In this document: positions 27,360-39,236 of the stretch, in pieces
Position numbering within the stretch: position 1 is the first letter of the stretch
Layout: each line of letters starts with the position of its first letter
Source of the DNA: Hephaestia sp. MAHUQ-44
GTDB taxonomy: Bacteria; Pseudomonadota; Alphaproteobacteria; Sphingomonadales; Sphingomonadaceae
Assembly (NCBI RefSeq): GCF_023806085.1
Contig: NZ_JAMSLX010000014.1
Location: 1 to 64,000 of the forward strand
Length of the DNA: 64,000 nt
Direction: 5' to 3'
The notes under the pieces: generated by a model
Database searches by the model: none
The model's input: the letters and a program-made list of their open reading frames with translations, nothing else
Told to the model about the DNA's origin: nothing
Position numbers and translations under genes: made by a program

Positions 27360-27596
27360 GTGGAGCCCCTTCAATTGACGCGTTCTTGAAGCACAGCCTC
27401 CCTGCCATACCCCAGATGGCCGCGACCAAAGCGGAATTAGGGCGAGATTGCAATAGCCAAGTGCGGCGGCGCCGCGGATTATTGGCGAAGACACCATCCC
27501 GCAGCATCACTGCAACAAAAGCGACGCCACCGGCGATCGACGAAGCACCGGATTTCAGGATATTGGGCGCCTGCGCGCGCGCCACACACCAACCGC

Positions 27597-28796
27597 TCAA
27601 CGTTCGCCGAACGACTCGGAGGTCGTCTTGAGGATCGGCTTGGTGAGATAGCGGAACAGCGTGTTCTCGCCGGTCTTGATCTCGGCCACCACGGTCATGC
27701 CCGGCTGAATTTCGATCTTTTCACCGGGATGATGCGGACGCATCGTGCTGGTGTCGACCGTCAGATGGACACGGTAGAACACGTTTTCCGCGCCATCGGA
27801 GCCGCGTTCTGCCATCGTATCGGGGCTGACGAAGGTCACCGTGCCTTCGCTGGTGCCATAGATCGATGAATCATAGGCGTCGAACTTGACGCTCGCGGTT
27901 TGCCCGGTGCGGATGAAGGCGATGTCGCTCGGCGCCACCTTCGCCTCGACGATCAGGTCGTCACCGGTCGGCACGATCTGCATCGCCTCATCGCCCGCCC
28001 CCAGCACGCCGCCCACCGTGGTCAGCCGGATATTCTTGACGATGCCGTTCACGGGCGAGACGAGGTTGGTCGCCGACAGCACTTCGCGGCGCTGCGTCAG
28101 CTCCTGCTCGGCACCGGTCAAATCCTGCTGCGTCTTGGTGTATTCGGCCTGGAGCTGTTCGAGATATTTGTTGCGCGCACCGATGATCTGGCCCTCGACA
28201 TCGGCCACGTTGCGCTGCATCCGCAGGACCTCGGACTGGCTGACGTCGCCGCTCTTGACCAGCGGCAGGTTCATGTCGAGTTCCTGCCGCGCGAGCGTCC
28301 GCATCTCACCCAGCGTCTTGAGCTGGGCATCGAGCGCCTGCACGCGCTGCTGGTACAGCGACGTCTGGTTGCGCACGATATCGGGATAGGCCCTGACGTC
28401 GGCCGGGAACGTCAGCGGCTTGTGGAACAGTTCGGCCTCGATCCGCGTCATCGTGCCCTTCAGGGCCGCAACGCGCGCGCGGGTTTCCTCGACCGCCGAT
28501 TCAACCTTGACCGAATCGAGCGTCATCAGCAGCTGGCCGCGCGTGACGTGATCGCCCTCGTTGACCGCGATCCGCGAGATGACGCCGCCGTCGCTCGACT
28601 GGATCACCTGCACCCGGCCGCTCGGGATCACCTGGCCGCGCGCCCGCGAAATCTGATCGAGCTCGGCCCAGAGCGACCAGATCACGAACAGCACGATCGC
28701 CAGAAACGCCACGACGAGGATGACCAGCGCCGGCCGGTTGCGACGGCTGCGCATCACGCTTTTGCCGTCGGCGGGGAGCGATGGCATCACGTTCAT
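27597..28796 (-). CDS. HlyD-family membrane fusion protein of type I exporter 2
   Basis: The 399-residue periplasmic adaptor links the ABC transporter to TolC in a type I secretion channel. There is one N-terminal membrane helix (about 21-43), then a lipoyl half (ARGQVIPSGRVQVIQSSDGG), a long alpha-hairpin coiled coil (about 85-235), the second lipoyl half (LVSPVNGIVKNIRLTTVGGV) and a beta-barrel domain with the HlyD signature near ILVEAKVAPSDIAFI-type sequence. The ATG at 28796 overlaps the ABC gene by 4 bases (ATGA), which decides the start; a longer open frame upstream lies inside the ABC gene. It is the last exporter gene, 237 bp before the 449-residue substrate candidate. Confidence 0.93.
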   Translation of the reverse strand: MNVMPSLPADGKSVMRSRRNRPALVILVVAFLAIVLFVIWSLWAELDQISRARGQVIPSGRVQVIQSSDGGVISRIAVNEGDHVTRGQLLMTLDSVKVESAVEETRARVAALKGTMTRIEAELFHKPLTFPADVRAYPDIVRNQTSLYQQRVQALDAQLKTLGEMRTLARQELDMNLPLVKSGDVSQSEVLRMQRNVADVEGQIIGARNKYLEQLQAEYTKTQQDLTGAEQELTQRREVLSATNLVSPVNGIVKNIRLTTVGGVLGAGDEAMQIVPTGDDLIVEAKVAPSDIAFIRTGQTASVKFDAYDSSIYGTSEGTVTFVSPDTMAERGSDGAENVFYRVHLTVDTSTMRPHHPGEKIEIQPGMTVVAEIKTGENTLFRYLTKPILKTTSESFGER

Positions 28797-30895
28797 GCGA
28801 CCCCCCGGATCTCGGCTGGCGCATCCGCGCGCTTGATCTGGGCAATCCCCGACGCCTGCAGGCGCTGGAGCACCTCGGCGGTCGGCCCGTCGATCGTCAC
28901 CCGCCCGTTGGCAAGCACGATGACGCGGTTGACGAGTTTGAGCAGCGACAATTTGTGCGTCACCATCACGAACGTACTGTCGTCGCGCATCTTGGCCTGG
29001 ATCGCGGCGAGCACGGTTTTCTCGGTGCCGGCATCGAGGTTCGAGGTCGGCTCGTCGAGCAGCCACAATCCCGGATCGCTGAGCAGCAGCCGCGTCAACC
29101 CGGTCAGCGTGCGCTGCCCGCCCGAAAGCCCGCGCCCACCCTCGGCGATCGGCAGATCGAGCCCCCAGGGATGGCGCGCGATGAGGTGCGACAAGCCCGT
29201 GGTCGCCGCCGCGTCGAGCAGCACCTTGTCGCCCGGATCGGGCAAGCCGAGCAGGATGTTGTCGCGCAGCGATCCGTTGATCAGCCGGAATTCCTGCGGG
29301 AGATAGCCGACGTGCTGGCGCAGCAGATCATCCGCAACCTGCGCCATATCGAGCCCGTTGATCGTGACGCTGCCGTGTTGCGGGGCGTAAAGCCCGGCGA
29401 TGAGGCGCAACAGGGTCGACTTGCCCGAGCCGATCCCCCCGATCACGCCGACGCGCTCGCCGGGGTCGATCCGCAACCGCTCGATATCGAGCCCGTCCTT
29501 GGCGCCGGGATAGACGAAGGTCACGCGCTCGAGCCGGATCTGGCCGTCGAGGCTTTCGGGGCGAAGATTGGCGGTCTCCGCGGGGTGATCCTGCGGCAGA
29601 TCGAGGATCGCATCGAGCTGGATCAGCGACGAGCGCGCATAGCCCCATTGGATGATGAAATTGGGGAGCTGCGCGATCAGCGGCCCGTTGACGCGCCCGG
29701 CGATGATCGCACAGGCGACGAGCGCGCCGGTCGTCATCCTGCCGGCCGCAACCTCGACCGCGCCGAACGCGACCAGCACGACATAGGTCATCTGCTGGAG
29801 CGTGGTGAACACCGAGCTCGATACCGCCGACCAGCGCTTCACCGGATATTCGTGGGCATGCACTTCCTGGAGCAGCCGGTTCCAGCGACCAAGCATGTAC
29901 CAGCCGCCGCGATTGGCCTTCACCGTTTCCGCCGAATCGAGCGATTCGACCAGCAGGCCATTCTTGCGGTTGCCGCTGATCTGGGCACGATCGGTGCTGC
30001 GCCGGATGCCGCGCGCAAGGATGAACGCGAGCCCGATCGCGATCGGGAAGCTGATCATCGGCACCAGCGCCAGCGGGCCGCCGAGCCAGAAGATCACCAG
30101 CACGAACAGCACCGCGAACGGCATATCGGCGATCAGGAACAGCGAGCTTGCCGACATGACGCCGCGCACCTGCTCGAGCCCGCGCAACTGCGAGGCCATC
30201 GTCCCCACCCCCATCGACCGGGCATCGAGCCGGACCGACTGCGCGCGGGCAAAGAAGAATTCGGAGGTTTCGGTATCGATCTTCTGCGCCTCGCGCTCGA
30301 CCAGCAGCGCGCGCGTGATCTTGAGCGCGAGATCGATGAGCAGCGCGACGAACACGCCGATCACGAGCACGATCAGCGTCGAGAAACTCGAGCGCGGGAT
30401 AACGCGGTCATAGACCTGCATCGAGAAGAGCGAGGTGACGAGCGCGATCGCGTTGGACAGCAGCGTCGCGACCATACCCGCAACGAACAGATCCTTGCGC
30501 TGAAGCAACGCGTCGCGAAAAATCGAAATCGCGCTTACCCGACGCCCGCCACGCAGCGGATCGGGAAAGCGGACCTGGAAGAAACTGAGATCGCCGCTGT
30601 ACGGCAGCACCGCTTCCTGCCCCAGTCCGCGCACGCGGAAGGTGTCGCCGGTTTCCCATTGCTCGGCGATCCACCAACCCGCGGTCGGCGAATGGACAAG
30701 CATCGGGAAGGCATGCGCGCGCGGCTTGCCGCGCACCGGCTGGGGCTGATCCCAGCCGAGGCCGGTGCACAGCCGGACGACCGCGTCGCGATCCTCGCCG
30801 GTATCGCCGGTCGCGCGGTCGATCCAGTCGGGCGCGAGATCGACCGAATAGATTCGCGCCAGTTCCTTGACGAGTTCGCCGATCCGCTCGCTCAT
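28793..30895 (-). CDS. Type I secretion ABC transporter 2, with C39-like domain
   Basis: The 700-residue exporter has an N-terminal domain of about 135 residues with the position and size of a C39-like domain but no peptidase Cys-His motif, so it should bind substrate rather than cleave it. Six membrane helices follow (about 140-420; LFSMQVYDRVIP is typical), then the nucleotide-binding domain with Walker A GGIGSGKST (about 482), signature LSGGQ (about 592) and Walker B LWLLDEPTS (about 611). This layout matches the HlyB/LapB branch, which exports large adhesins. It overlaps both the TolC gene before it and the HlyD gene after it by 4 bases. Confidence 0.93.
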   Translation of the reverse strand: MSERIGELVKELARIYSVDLAPDWIDRATGDTGEDRDAVVRLCTGLGWDQPQPVRGKPRAHAFPMLVHSPTAGWWIAEQWETGDTFRVRGLGQEAVLPYSGDLSFFQVRFPDPLRGGRRVSAISIFRDALLQRKDLFVAGMVATLLSNAIALVTSLFSMQVYDRVIPRSSFSTLIVLVIGVFVALLIDLALKITRALLVEREAQKIDTETSEFFFARAQSVRLDARSMGVGTMASQLRGLEQVRGVMSASSLFLIADMPFAVLFVLVIFWLGGPLALVPMISFPIAIGLAFILARGIRRSTDRAQISGNRKNGLLVESLDSAETVKANRGGWYMLGRWNRLLQEVHAHEYPVKRWSAVSSSVFTTLQQMTYVVLVAFGAVEVAAGRMTTGALVACAIIAGRVNGPLIAQLPNFIIQWGYARSSLIQLDAILDLPQDHPAETANLRPESLDGQIRLERVTFVYPGAKDGLDIERLRIDPGERVGVIGGIGSGKSTLLRLIAGLYAPQHGSVTINGLDMAQVADDLLRQHVGYLPQEFRLINGSLRDNILLGLPDPGDKVLLDAAATTGLSHLIARHPWGLDLPIAEGGRGLSGGQRTLTGLTRLLLSDPGLWLLDEPTSNLDAGTEKTVLAAIQAKMRDDSTFVMVTHKLSLLKLVNRVIVLANGRVTIDGPTAEVLQRLQASGIAQIKRADAPAEIRGVA

Positions 30896-32280
30896 TGCGC
30901 CATGCCCCCACTGTCGCCCTGCGGCTGCCAGCGGCAGGTTCGCAGAAGGATCCGTGCTGCCGACGCCATCGCGCTGATTTCAGCATCGGCTTCGGTCAAC
31001 TCGGCCTGATTGGCTTCACGCACCGCGTTCATCACGTCGAGCCAGGTCCGTCGGCCGGTGATGAACTGGCGCTTGAACGAATCGGTCACTTCAGCCGCCG
31101 ATCGCGCGGCGGCGAGGCTCGAAGCGATCTGGTCGCGCGCGGCACCGTTTTCGATCAGATCGCCGTTGAGCTGTTCGGTCAGTTCGCGATCCGCCGTGGT
31201 AACGTCGATCGCCGCCGAATCCGCGCGCAGACGAGCCGCGTCGGCCGAGGCGAACGCCGATAGCCCGCCCCCCGTCTGTGCCGTCACCGCGAGCCCCGCG
31301 CGGGTACCGATGATCTGGTTGTAGCTCATCTGCGCCGAAAGCTGAGGCAAGGCCGATGCCTTGGCAACCTTGGCCTCGGCGCGTGCGGCCTCGGCCTCGG
31401 CGAGCAAGCGCTTGCGCCGCGGACTGCACGCAATCGCCTGTTCAAACGCACCGTCCGGACTGGGGTGGTACACCCCGGTTTCATAGACGGGCACATTGCC
31501 CGGATCGAAACTGGTGTCGCCGACATATTGGTAGACCCGCATCAGCGCCGACTGACGCTCGGCCCTGGTGGTCGCGAGTTGCTGGCGCACCTGCGCGGCA
31601 CGCGACCGCGCCAGTTCGAGATCGGAGCGCGGGCTGACTTCCTGCTCGACACGCCGCTGGATCGATTCGACAAGCAGATCCTGTTCCTCGACGCCCTTGG
31701 CGAGAATCGCCGAGCGCCGCGCCGAACGCGCGAGATCGAAATAGGCGTCGGTCAGATCGAGCGCGATCTGCATCGCATTTTCATCGACCTTGGCGATGGT
31801 CGCCTCGCGGCGCGCCTTGGCGGCGTCAATCCCCGAACTGATCCGGCCCCAGGAGAAAATCGGCTGATCGGCGACTACCGTCGTGCCGAGATCGCCCTTG
31901 CCGGTGCCGATCGCGACGCCCTGCAACCCCAGGCTGGGCAAGCCCATGTTCTTCGCCGCGCGCAGATCCGCCCTCGAGGCACGCACGCTGACGCGGCTCG
32001 ATGCAATCGCGGGATATTCGTCCATCGCCCGCTCCACCGCGGCGAACAAGGCAGGCGTGATCGCCGCCGGTCGTTCGCCGCTGGGGGTGGGCGCGATCGC
32101 GATCGACGGGCCATAGACGAGCGGCGCTGTTGCCGGGTCCGGCCCATCCGCCGGGCGCAGGGCGATGTCGGCTGCCGGGGAAGCGGGTGGCGTCTCCTGC
32201 ATCCCAACGGGCGCGACCAGCGGCAGCGGCGCAAGCAACGCGAACCACGCCGCAGCGGCCGGCAGAGCGGGAGCCGCCAT
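30892..32280 (-). CDS. TolC-family outer membrane channel of type I exporter 2
   Basis: The 462-residue protein has an Ala-rich hydrophobic N-terminus that fits a signal peptide (MAAPALPAAAAWFALLAPLPLVAP). It also has two OEP repeats with long amphipathic helices, including the family SRSDLELARSRAAQVRQQL segment and the C-terminal TGRRTWLDVMNAVREANQAEL. It would form the outer-membrane exit duct for exporter 2. The start abuts the stop of the upstream HlyD gene (32281) with no gap, and the end overlaps the ABC gene by 4 bases, so the two exporters are translated from one message. Confidence 0.9.
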   Translation of the reverse strand: MAAPALPAAAAWFALLAPLPLVAPVGMQETPPASPAADIALRPADGPDPATAPLVYGPSIAIAPTPSGERPAAITPALFAAVERAMDEYPAIASSRVSVRASRADLRAAKNMGLPSLGLQGVAIGTGKGDLGTTVVADQPIFSWGRISSGIDAAKARREATIAKVDENAMQIALDLTDAYFDLARSARRSAILAKGVEEQDLLVESIQRRVEQEVSPRSDLELARSRAAQVRQQLATTRAERQSALMRVYQYVGDTSFDPGNVPVYETGVYHPSPDGAFEQAIACSPRRKRLLAEAEAARAEAKVAKASALPQLSAQMSYNQIIGTRAGLAVTAQTGGGLSAFASADAARLRADSAAIDVTTADRELTEQLNGDLIENGAARDQIASSLAAARSAAEVTDSFKRQFITGRRTWLDVMNAVREANQAELTEADAEISAMASAARILLRTCRWQPQGDSGGMAQ

Positions 32281-33582
32281 CTATTCGCGGAAGGCCTGCT
32301 CGCTCAGCCGGGTGATCGGCGTGAGCAGATATTTGAGCACCGAGCGCTTGTCGCCGAGCAGGTTGACATCGGCGGTCATGCCTGGGCCGATCGGCAACGG
32401 ACGCCCGCTATGATCGGTGAGCGACTTGGCGTTGCCCCGCACGCGGACGATGTAGAAGCTCTCGCCGCTCTTCTCGTCGACGGTCGCATCGGGCGAGATC
32501 GAAACGACCTTGCCGCGCATCGAGCCATAGACCGCCGTGTCATACGCCGAAATGTTGATCCGCGCGTCCTGTTCGGGGCGAATGAAGGCGATGTCCTTGG
32601 GCACCACGCGCGCCTCGATCAGCAGATTGTCCTCGCCCGGCACCACTTCGACCAGCGGCTCCCCGGCGCGCACCACGCCGCCCACCGTCGTCACCAGCAC
32701 GCGATTGACGCGACCGCTGAGCGGCGACAACACCGACGTCCGCGCGACCTTGTCGGCCAGCGCGGTGTTGGCGCTCGACCGCGCGGTCAATTCGGCCTGC
32801 GCCGCGGCAAGCTCGGTCGCGGCCTGCGCGCGCCAGTCTTCCTGCACCTGCGCCAACGCCGACCGCGCTTCCGCCACCGCCGCTTTGCTGCGCGCCACGC
32901 CCGCTGCCGCCGAGGCGGCGTCAGTCGTCGCCACCGCCGCACTGCTTTCCATCTGAACGAGCATCATCCGCGGCTCGATGCCGTGTTCGACGAGCGGGCG
33001 GATCATCTCGAGCTGCGTCCGGGCGCTGTCGCGCGCCGACACACGCGATTGATAGGCGGCCTCGCCCTCGTGCACCGCACGTTCGGTCTGCTGGAGCCGC
33101 GCCCGCGCCGCCGACGTCAGACCCGACAATTCACCCATCCGGGCCGCGTGGAGCGATGTCTCGATCCGAAGCTGTTCTTCCTCGGCCGCGTTCTGCGCCG
33201 CGGGATAGGCCGGCACCCGCCCGGCGATCTCGGCTTCGAGCCGGGCAATCTTCATGCGCAACGCGTTGACGTTCGCCTGATTGGTGCCGAGGTCGGCGCC
33301 GAGCAGCGTCTTGTCCATCCGCACCAGCGGCTGGCCCTGCTTCACCATATCGCCGCTCTTGACCAGGATGTCGCGGATGATGCCGCCTTCGAGGTTCGAG
33401 ACGACCTGGAGCCGTGCGCTCGGGATAACGCGCCCCTGCGCGTGGACGGTCCGGTCGAGTTCGGTCAGCGCGGCCCAGGCGACGAAGATCACGAAAAACG
33501 CAATGATCGCCCACAACAGGATGTTCGATGCCTGACGCGGCTTCATCCGGGTCGCGAAATCTTCGAGATAGGTGTCGGTCAT
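32281..33582 (-). CDS. HlyD-family membrane fusion protein of type I exporter 1
   Basis: The 433-residue adaptor has a cytoplasmic N-terminus (about 20 residues), one membrane helix (about 22-41), lipoyl half-motif (AQGRVIPSARLQVVSNLEGG), a coiled-coil hairpin (about 85-265), second lipoyl half (VLSPLSGRVNRVLVTTVGGV) and the HlyD signature (LLIEARVVPKDIAFIRP). It resembles the exporter 2 adaptor in order and motifs, but the coiled coil is of different length and sequence, so the two are not a recent duplication. It lies 3 bp after its ABC partner. Confidence 0.93.
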   Translation of the reverse strand: MTDTYLEDFATRMKPRQASNILLWAIIAFFVIFVAWAALTELDRTVHAQGRVIPSARLQVVSNLEGGIIRDILVKSGDMVKQGQPLVRMDKTLLGADLGTNQANVNALRMKIARLEAEIAGRVPAYPAAQNAAEEEQLRIETSLHAARMGELSGLTSAARARLQQTERAVHEGEAAYQSRVSARDSARTQLEMIRPLVEHGIEPRMMLVQMESSAAVATTDAASAAAGVARSKAAVAEARSALAQVQEDWRAQAATELAAAQAELTARSSANTALADKVARTSVLSPLSGRVNRVLVTTVGGVVRAGEPLVEVVPGEDNLLIEARVVPKDIAFIRPEQDARINISAYDTAVYGSMRGKVVSISPDATVDEKSGESFYIVRVRGNAKSLTDHSGRPLPIGPGMTADVNLLGDKRSVLKYLLTPITRLSEQAFRE

Positions 33583-33585
33583 GGA

Positions 33586-35310
33586 TCAGGCGGCCCGCCG
33601 GTTGATCTGCTGGAGGACCTTGTCGCGCGGTCCGTCGCCCGCGACCTTGCCCTTGTCGATGATGATGACGCGATCGACCAGTTTGAGCAGCGACGGGCGA
33701 TGCGTGATGAGCAGCATGGTCTTCCCCTGCAACTCGCCCTGCAACCGATCGATCAGTTGCGATTCGCTCATCTGGTCCATCGCGCTGGTCGGCTCGTCGA
33801 ACACCAGGATCGGCGGCCCGCCGGCAAGCGCGCGCGCAATCGCGATCGACTGGCGCTGGCCGCCCGACAGGCCGTCGCCGCGATCGGCGAGCTTGAGATC
33901 GTAGCCGTTGGCGAGCTGCCCCATGAAGTGGTGCGTGCCCGAAAGATGCGACGCCCGCAGCATCTCGGCATCGTCGATCCCGGGGCGTTCGAGCGCGATA
34001 TTTTCCCGCACCGACCCCGACAGCAGCACGCTGTCCTGCATCGCGACCCCCATATGCCGGCGCATCGCGGCGGGATCGAACTGGCGGATGTCGGTGCCGT
34101 CGATCATCACCAGCCCTTCCTGGGCGGTGTAGAGCCCGAGAATCAGCCGCGCGATCGTCGACTTGCCCGAGCCGACGCGTCCGATGAGCGCAACGCGCTC
34201 GCCCGGCGCGATCGAGAAACTGATGCCGTCGAGCGCCTTCTCCGCCGCATCGGGATAACGGAACTCGACATTGCGCAGGTCGATCCGGCCCTCGAACCGT
34301 GCGGGCTGGAGCGCTTCGCCCTGCGGCCCTTCGGAGGGCTGCTCCATCATCCCGTTGATCTGGCGATACGCGGTGCGCGCCTGCGTCATCCGCGCCAGCA
34401 ACTGCGCGATCGACGCGAGCGGTGCCACCGCGCGGCCCGACAGGATCGAACAGGCGACCAGGCCGCCGGTCGTCAGTTCGCGATCGTTGATCAGGAACAC
34501 CCCGGCGACAATCACCCCGGCGTAGCTGATCGAATTGGCGCTGGTCGATACCGTGATCGCAATCGTCGAGACGAGGCGCTGGCGCAGCGAGCTATCCGAA
34601 TGCGCGCTGATCGCGCGGCGCCAGCGATTGCCGAGCAAGCCGCCCGCGCCGCTCGTCTTGACCGTCTCGAGCGCGCCGATCGCCTCGACGAGCACGGTCT
34701 GCTTGAGCAGCCCCTCGTTCATCGCCCGCGCCGCCAGCCGGTCCATCGCCGGCTGGGTGGCCCAGGCGGTGAGGATCACGATCGGCACCAGCACCAGCGG
34801 CACCAGCACCAGCTTGCCGCCGATGGCCGCGATAAAGGCGAGCGTCACGAAAATGAACGGCACGTCGACGATCGCCGACATCGTCGCACTCGCGAAGAAA
34901 TCGCGCAGCGTCTCGAGTTCACGCATCAACCCGGCGAGCGCGCCCACCGAACCCCGCTTCATATCGAGCCGGATCGCCATCAGCCGCTCGAACACCGATG
35001 CGCCGACATCATGGTCGATGTCCGCGCCGGCCATGTCGACGAAATAGGAGCGCAGGATACGCAGCACGAAATCGAACACGATCACGACGACGAAGCCGAT
35101 CGAGAGCGCCGCCAGCGACGTCATCGCATGATTGGGGATAACGCGATCGTAGACCGTCATCGAAAACAGCGAGGTGACGAGCCCGAAGATATTGATCAGC
35201 GCAGCGGCGGCCGCCACCTTGAGGTAGGTGCGCTTGTTGCGCAGCATCGGCGCGGTGAGCCAGCGGGCAAAGCGCGGCTTTCGCTCCTCGGCGATACTGT
35301 GGTCGGTCAT
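33586..35310 (-). CDS. Type I secretion ABC transporter 1, without C39-like domain
   Basis: The 574-residue protein starts almost directly with membrane helices (about 30-310; LFSMTVYDRVIPNHAMTSL) and lacks the N-terminal C39-like domain of exporter 2. The nucleotide-binding domain has Walker A GRVGSGKST (about 377), signature LSGGQ (about 480) and Walker B ILVFDEPTS. A short form of this kind is typical of the PrtD/AprD branch, which exports RTX proteases, lipases and surface-layer proteins by C-terminal signals. The downstream 1693-residue RTX protein is therefore its likely substrate (inference). It overlaps the TolC gene before it by 4 bases. Confidence 0.93.
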   Translation of the reverse strand: MTDHSIAEERKPRFARWLTAPMLRNKRTYLKVAAAAALINIFGLVTSLFSMTVYDRVIPNHAMTSLAALSIGFVVVIVFDFVLRILRSYFVDMAGADIDHDVGASVFERLMAIRLDMKRGSVGALAGLMRELETLRDFFASATMSAIVDVPFIFVTLAFIAAIGGKLVLVPLVLVPIVILTAWATQPAMDRLAARAMNEGLLKQTVLVEAIGALETVKTSGAGGLLGNRWRRAISAHSDSSLRQRLVSTIAITVSTSANSISYAGVIVAGVFLINDRELTTGGLVACSILSGRAVAPLASIAQLLARMTQARTAYRQINGMMEQPSEGPQGEALQPARFEGRIDLRNVEFRYPDAAEKALDGISFSIAPGERVALIGRVGSGKSTIARLILGLYTAQEGLVMIDGTDIRQFDPAAMRRHMGVAMQDSVLLSGSVRENIALERPGIDDAEMLRASHLSGTHHFMGQLANGYDLKLADRGDGLSGGQRQSIAIARALAGGPPILVFDEPTSAMDQMSESQLIDRLQGELQGKTMLLITHRPSLLKLVDRVIIIDKGKVAGDGPRDKVLQQINRRAA

Positions 35311-36881
35311 TGCATCCCCCCAGCCGCCTCGGCGATGTCGAGCGTGTCGAGCAATCCGCCGGTGCGCGCCAATAATACATAGCGTGCCGTATCGAGTTGA
35401 GTCACGGCCACGATGTACTGGCCCGCGACCTGAAAATAATTATTCTCGGACTGGAGCACATCGAACAATGTTCCGCGCGAGACACGAAAGCGTTCGGCAA
35501 GGACGTCGCGCGAGCGCCGGCTCGAGATATAATTGGCGCGCAGTGCAGCAACTTCCTGCTGGAGCGCATCGACATCGGACCAGGCGATCGCGGCATCGCG
35601 CACCGCCTTTTCGCGCGTGCCATCATATTGCGCCTGCGCGACACGCTCGCGCGCCGCGGCCTGATTGGCGCGCTGGACGCCCCCGCCCCCGATCCGCATC
35701 GTCAGCGCGATATTGGCGCGGACGTCGTAATCGCGATCGGTCTCGATCAGGCCGTAGCGGCCGGCGTTGATCCCGCCCACAACCTTGGGAAGCTGATCCG
35801 CGCGCGCCGCCTTGGCATCGTAGCGCGCGGCTTCGGCAAGCTTCTTCTGCACCAGCACCGCCGGAATTCTGATCGCCTGCGCCTTGGCGGCGTCGAGCGT
35901 CAGCGTGGGCGCATCGAGGATCGGTGCGCGGCCCAACGCCTCGGGCGCCGGCTGCCCGGTCAGTTGCTCGAAGCGCGCGCGCGCATTGGCAAGCGAACGG
36001 CGATAATGCGCGAGCTGGCTGTTCGCCGAGGCGATATAGCTCTCGACCTGCGCGACATCGCCCGGCGCCGAGGCTCCCTGCGCGACGCGCTCGTCGATCT
36101 GTTCGCGCAGCACGCCCTGCGCGTCGACGAAGCCTTCGCCAAGCTGCACCAACGCGCCATAGCCGAACACGTCGTACCACGCGCTGATCGCCTCGATCGC
36201 GACCTGCGACGCCGAATCGTCGATATTCTCGGTGGCGGCATCGAGCCGGCGATGCGCCGCCTTGATCCGGTTTTCGACCGCGCCGAAATCCCACAACGAT
36301 TGCTGGACGTTGAGCTGCAAATCGGTGCGATGGTCGGGCCGCGAGCGTTCGATCACATTGCCCGGATCGTTCGAGAAGTCGCGCGAGAGCGTCTGAAAAT
36401 TGGTGAGGGCGAGGTCGGCCACCGGAAACCGGTTCCAGCTTGCTTCGGCCCGCGCGGCGCGCGCCTGATACCGCTGGGCGAGCGCGGAATCGAGCTCGGG
36501 ATTACGCCGCACGGCATCGGCGATTGCTGCGCGGAAAAAATCGGGCGCGACCGACGATTGCGCGAGCCGCAGGATCGGATCCTCGTCGGGATCGATCGCC
36601 ATCGGCTGCTGGGTCGGCGCGGGCAATGCCTGCGGGAAGGGTATGGGGGTCTGCTGCGGCACCGTCTGGATGATCGGTGGTACACCTGGCACAACTCCGT
36701 CCGGGCCGACCTGTGTCGCCTGCCCGGCTATCTCACCATCAGAGAAAGTGGTGGGTGCGGTAATCGCAACGGTGCTGACACTCAACACCAGCGCGCCTGC
36801 CCCCAGCCGGCAAATCGTGCCCACACGCAAACTCAGGATACCCCAGAAACCCGAGCACCCGCCTCTACAGGCTCGTCGCAT
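35307..36881 (-). CDS. TolC-family outer membrane channel of type I exporter 1
   Basis: The roughly 524-residue outer-membrane efflux protein has a Pro/Gln-rich stretch near residues 65-95 and then two OEP domains with typical helices (LNVQQSLWDFGAVENRIKAA, RFRVSRGTLFDVLQSENNYFQVAGQYI). It is the first gene of the leftward eight-gene array. The start is uncertain: ATG at 36881 leaves a long Cys/Arg-rich lead before the hydrophobic signal sequence, while a TTG at 36830 or GTG at 36824 would place the signal peptide (GAGALVLSVSTVAITAP) at the very N-terminus. About 210 bp separate it from the divergent nadE start. Confidence 0.88.
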   Translation of the reverse strand: MRRACRGGCSGFWGILSLRVGTICRLGAGALVLSVSTVAITAPTTFSDGEIAGQATQVGPDGVVPGVPPIIQTVPQQTPIPFPQALPAPTQQPMAIDPDEDPILRLAQSSVAPDFFRAAIADAVRRNPELDSALAQRYQARAARAEASWNRFPVADLALTNFQTLSRDFSNDPGNVIERSRPDHRTDLQLNVQQSLWDFGAVENRIKAAHRRLDAATENIDDSASQVAIEAISAWYDVFGYGALVQLGEGFVDAQGVLREQIDERVAQGASAPGDVAQVESYIASANSQLAHYRRSLANARARFEQLTGQPAPEALGRAPILDAPTLTLDAAKAQAIRIPAVLVQKKLAEAARYDAKAARADQLPKVVGGINAGRYGLIETDRDYDVRANIALTMRIGGGGVQRANQAAARERVAQAQYDGTREKAVRDAAIAWSDVDALQQEVAALRANYISSRRSRDVLAERFRVSRGTLFDVLQSENNYFQVAGQYIVAVTQLDTARYVLLARTGGLLDTLDIAEAAGGMQ

Positions 36882-37092
36882 CAACGCAACGTGAATCTTC
36901 CATTAAGGCGGCGCAAAGCGATTGGGGATACAGGCGAAATGCCAGCAGCCGCGCGCCCGCCGTCGCGAGACCATTATCCCGAACGACGCCGAACTCCGCG
37001 GGTTCCTCTGCAAACCTCGACCGGGATTGCCAATGCCGATGGTGCACCGGCAAGCGTGGCGCTTCGTCGCAAAGCACGGTAAGCGAGGCGCC

Positions 37093-39162
<2,070 letters not shown>

Positions 39163-39236
39163 TCGCGGCCACGCAGCATTCTTGACGCGTCCGGCAATTC
39201 GCGCGCAACATCGCCGCCGATTTCAAAGGGGTTCGC

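Noticed and set aside
26010-27497. Longer version of the 449-residue gene starting upstream at 27497
   Set aside because: The extra 46 residues are not conserved-looking. The ATG at 27359 is followed by a typical N-terminus of type I substrates and leaves room for a promoter after the exporter genes.
28793-29066. 90-residue N-terminal extension of the second HlyD protein
   Set aside because: It lies wholly inside the ABC gene and is Arg-rich. The ATGA overlap at 28796 gives the expected short cytoplasmic start before the membrane helix.
31465-35382. 1305-codon plus-strand frame across the exporter genes
   Set aside because: It is antisense to four clear T1SS genes. The composition is His/Arg/Asp-rich with no recognisable protein.
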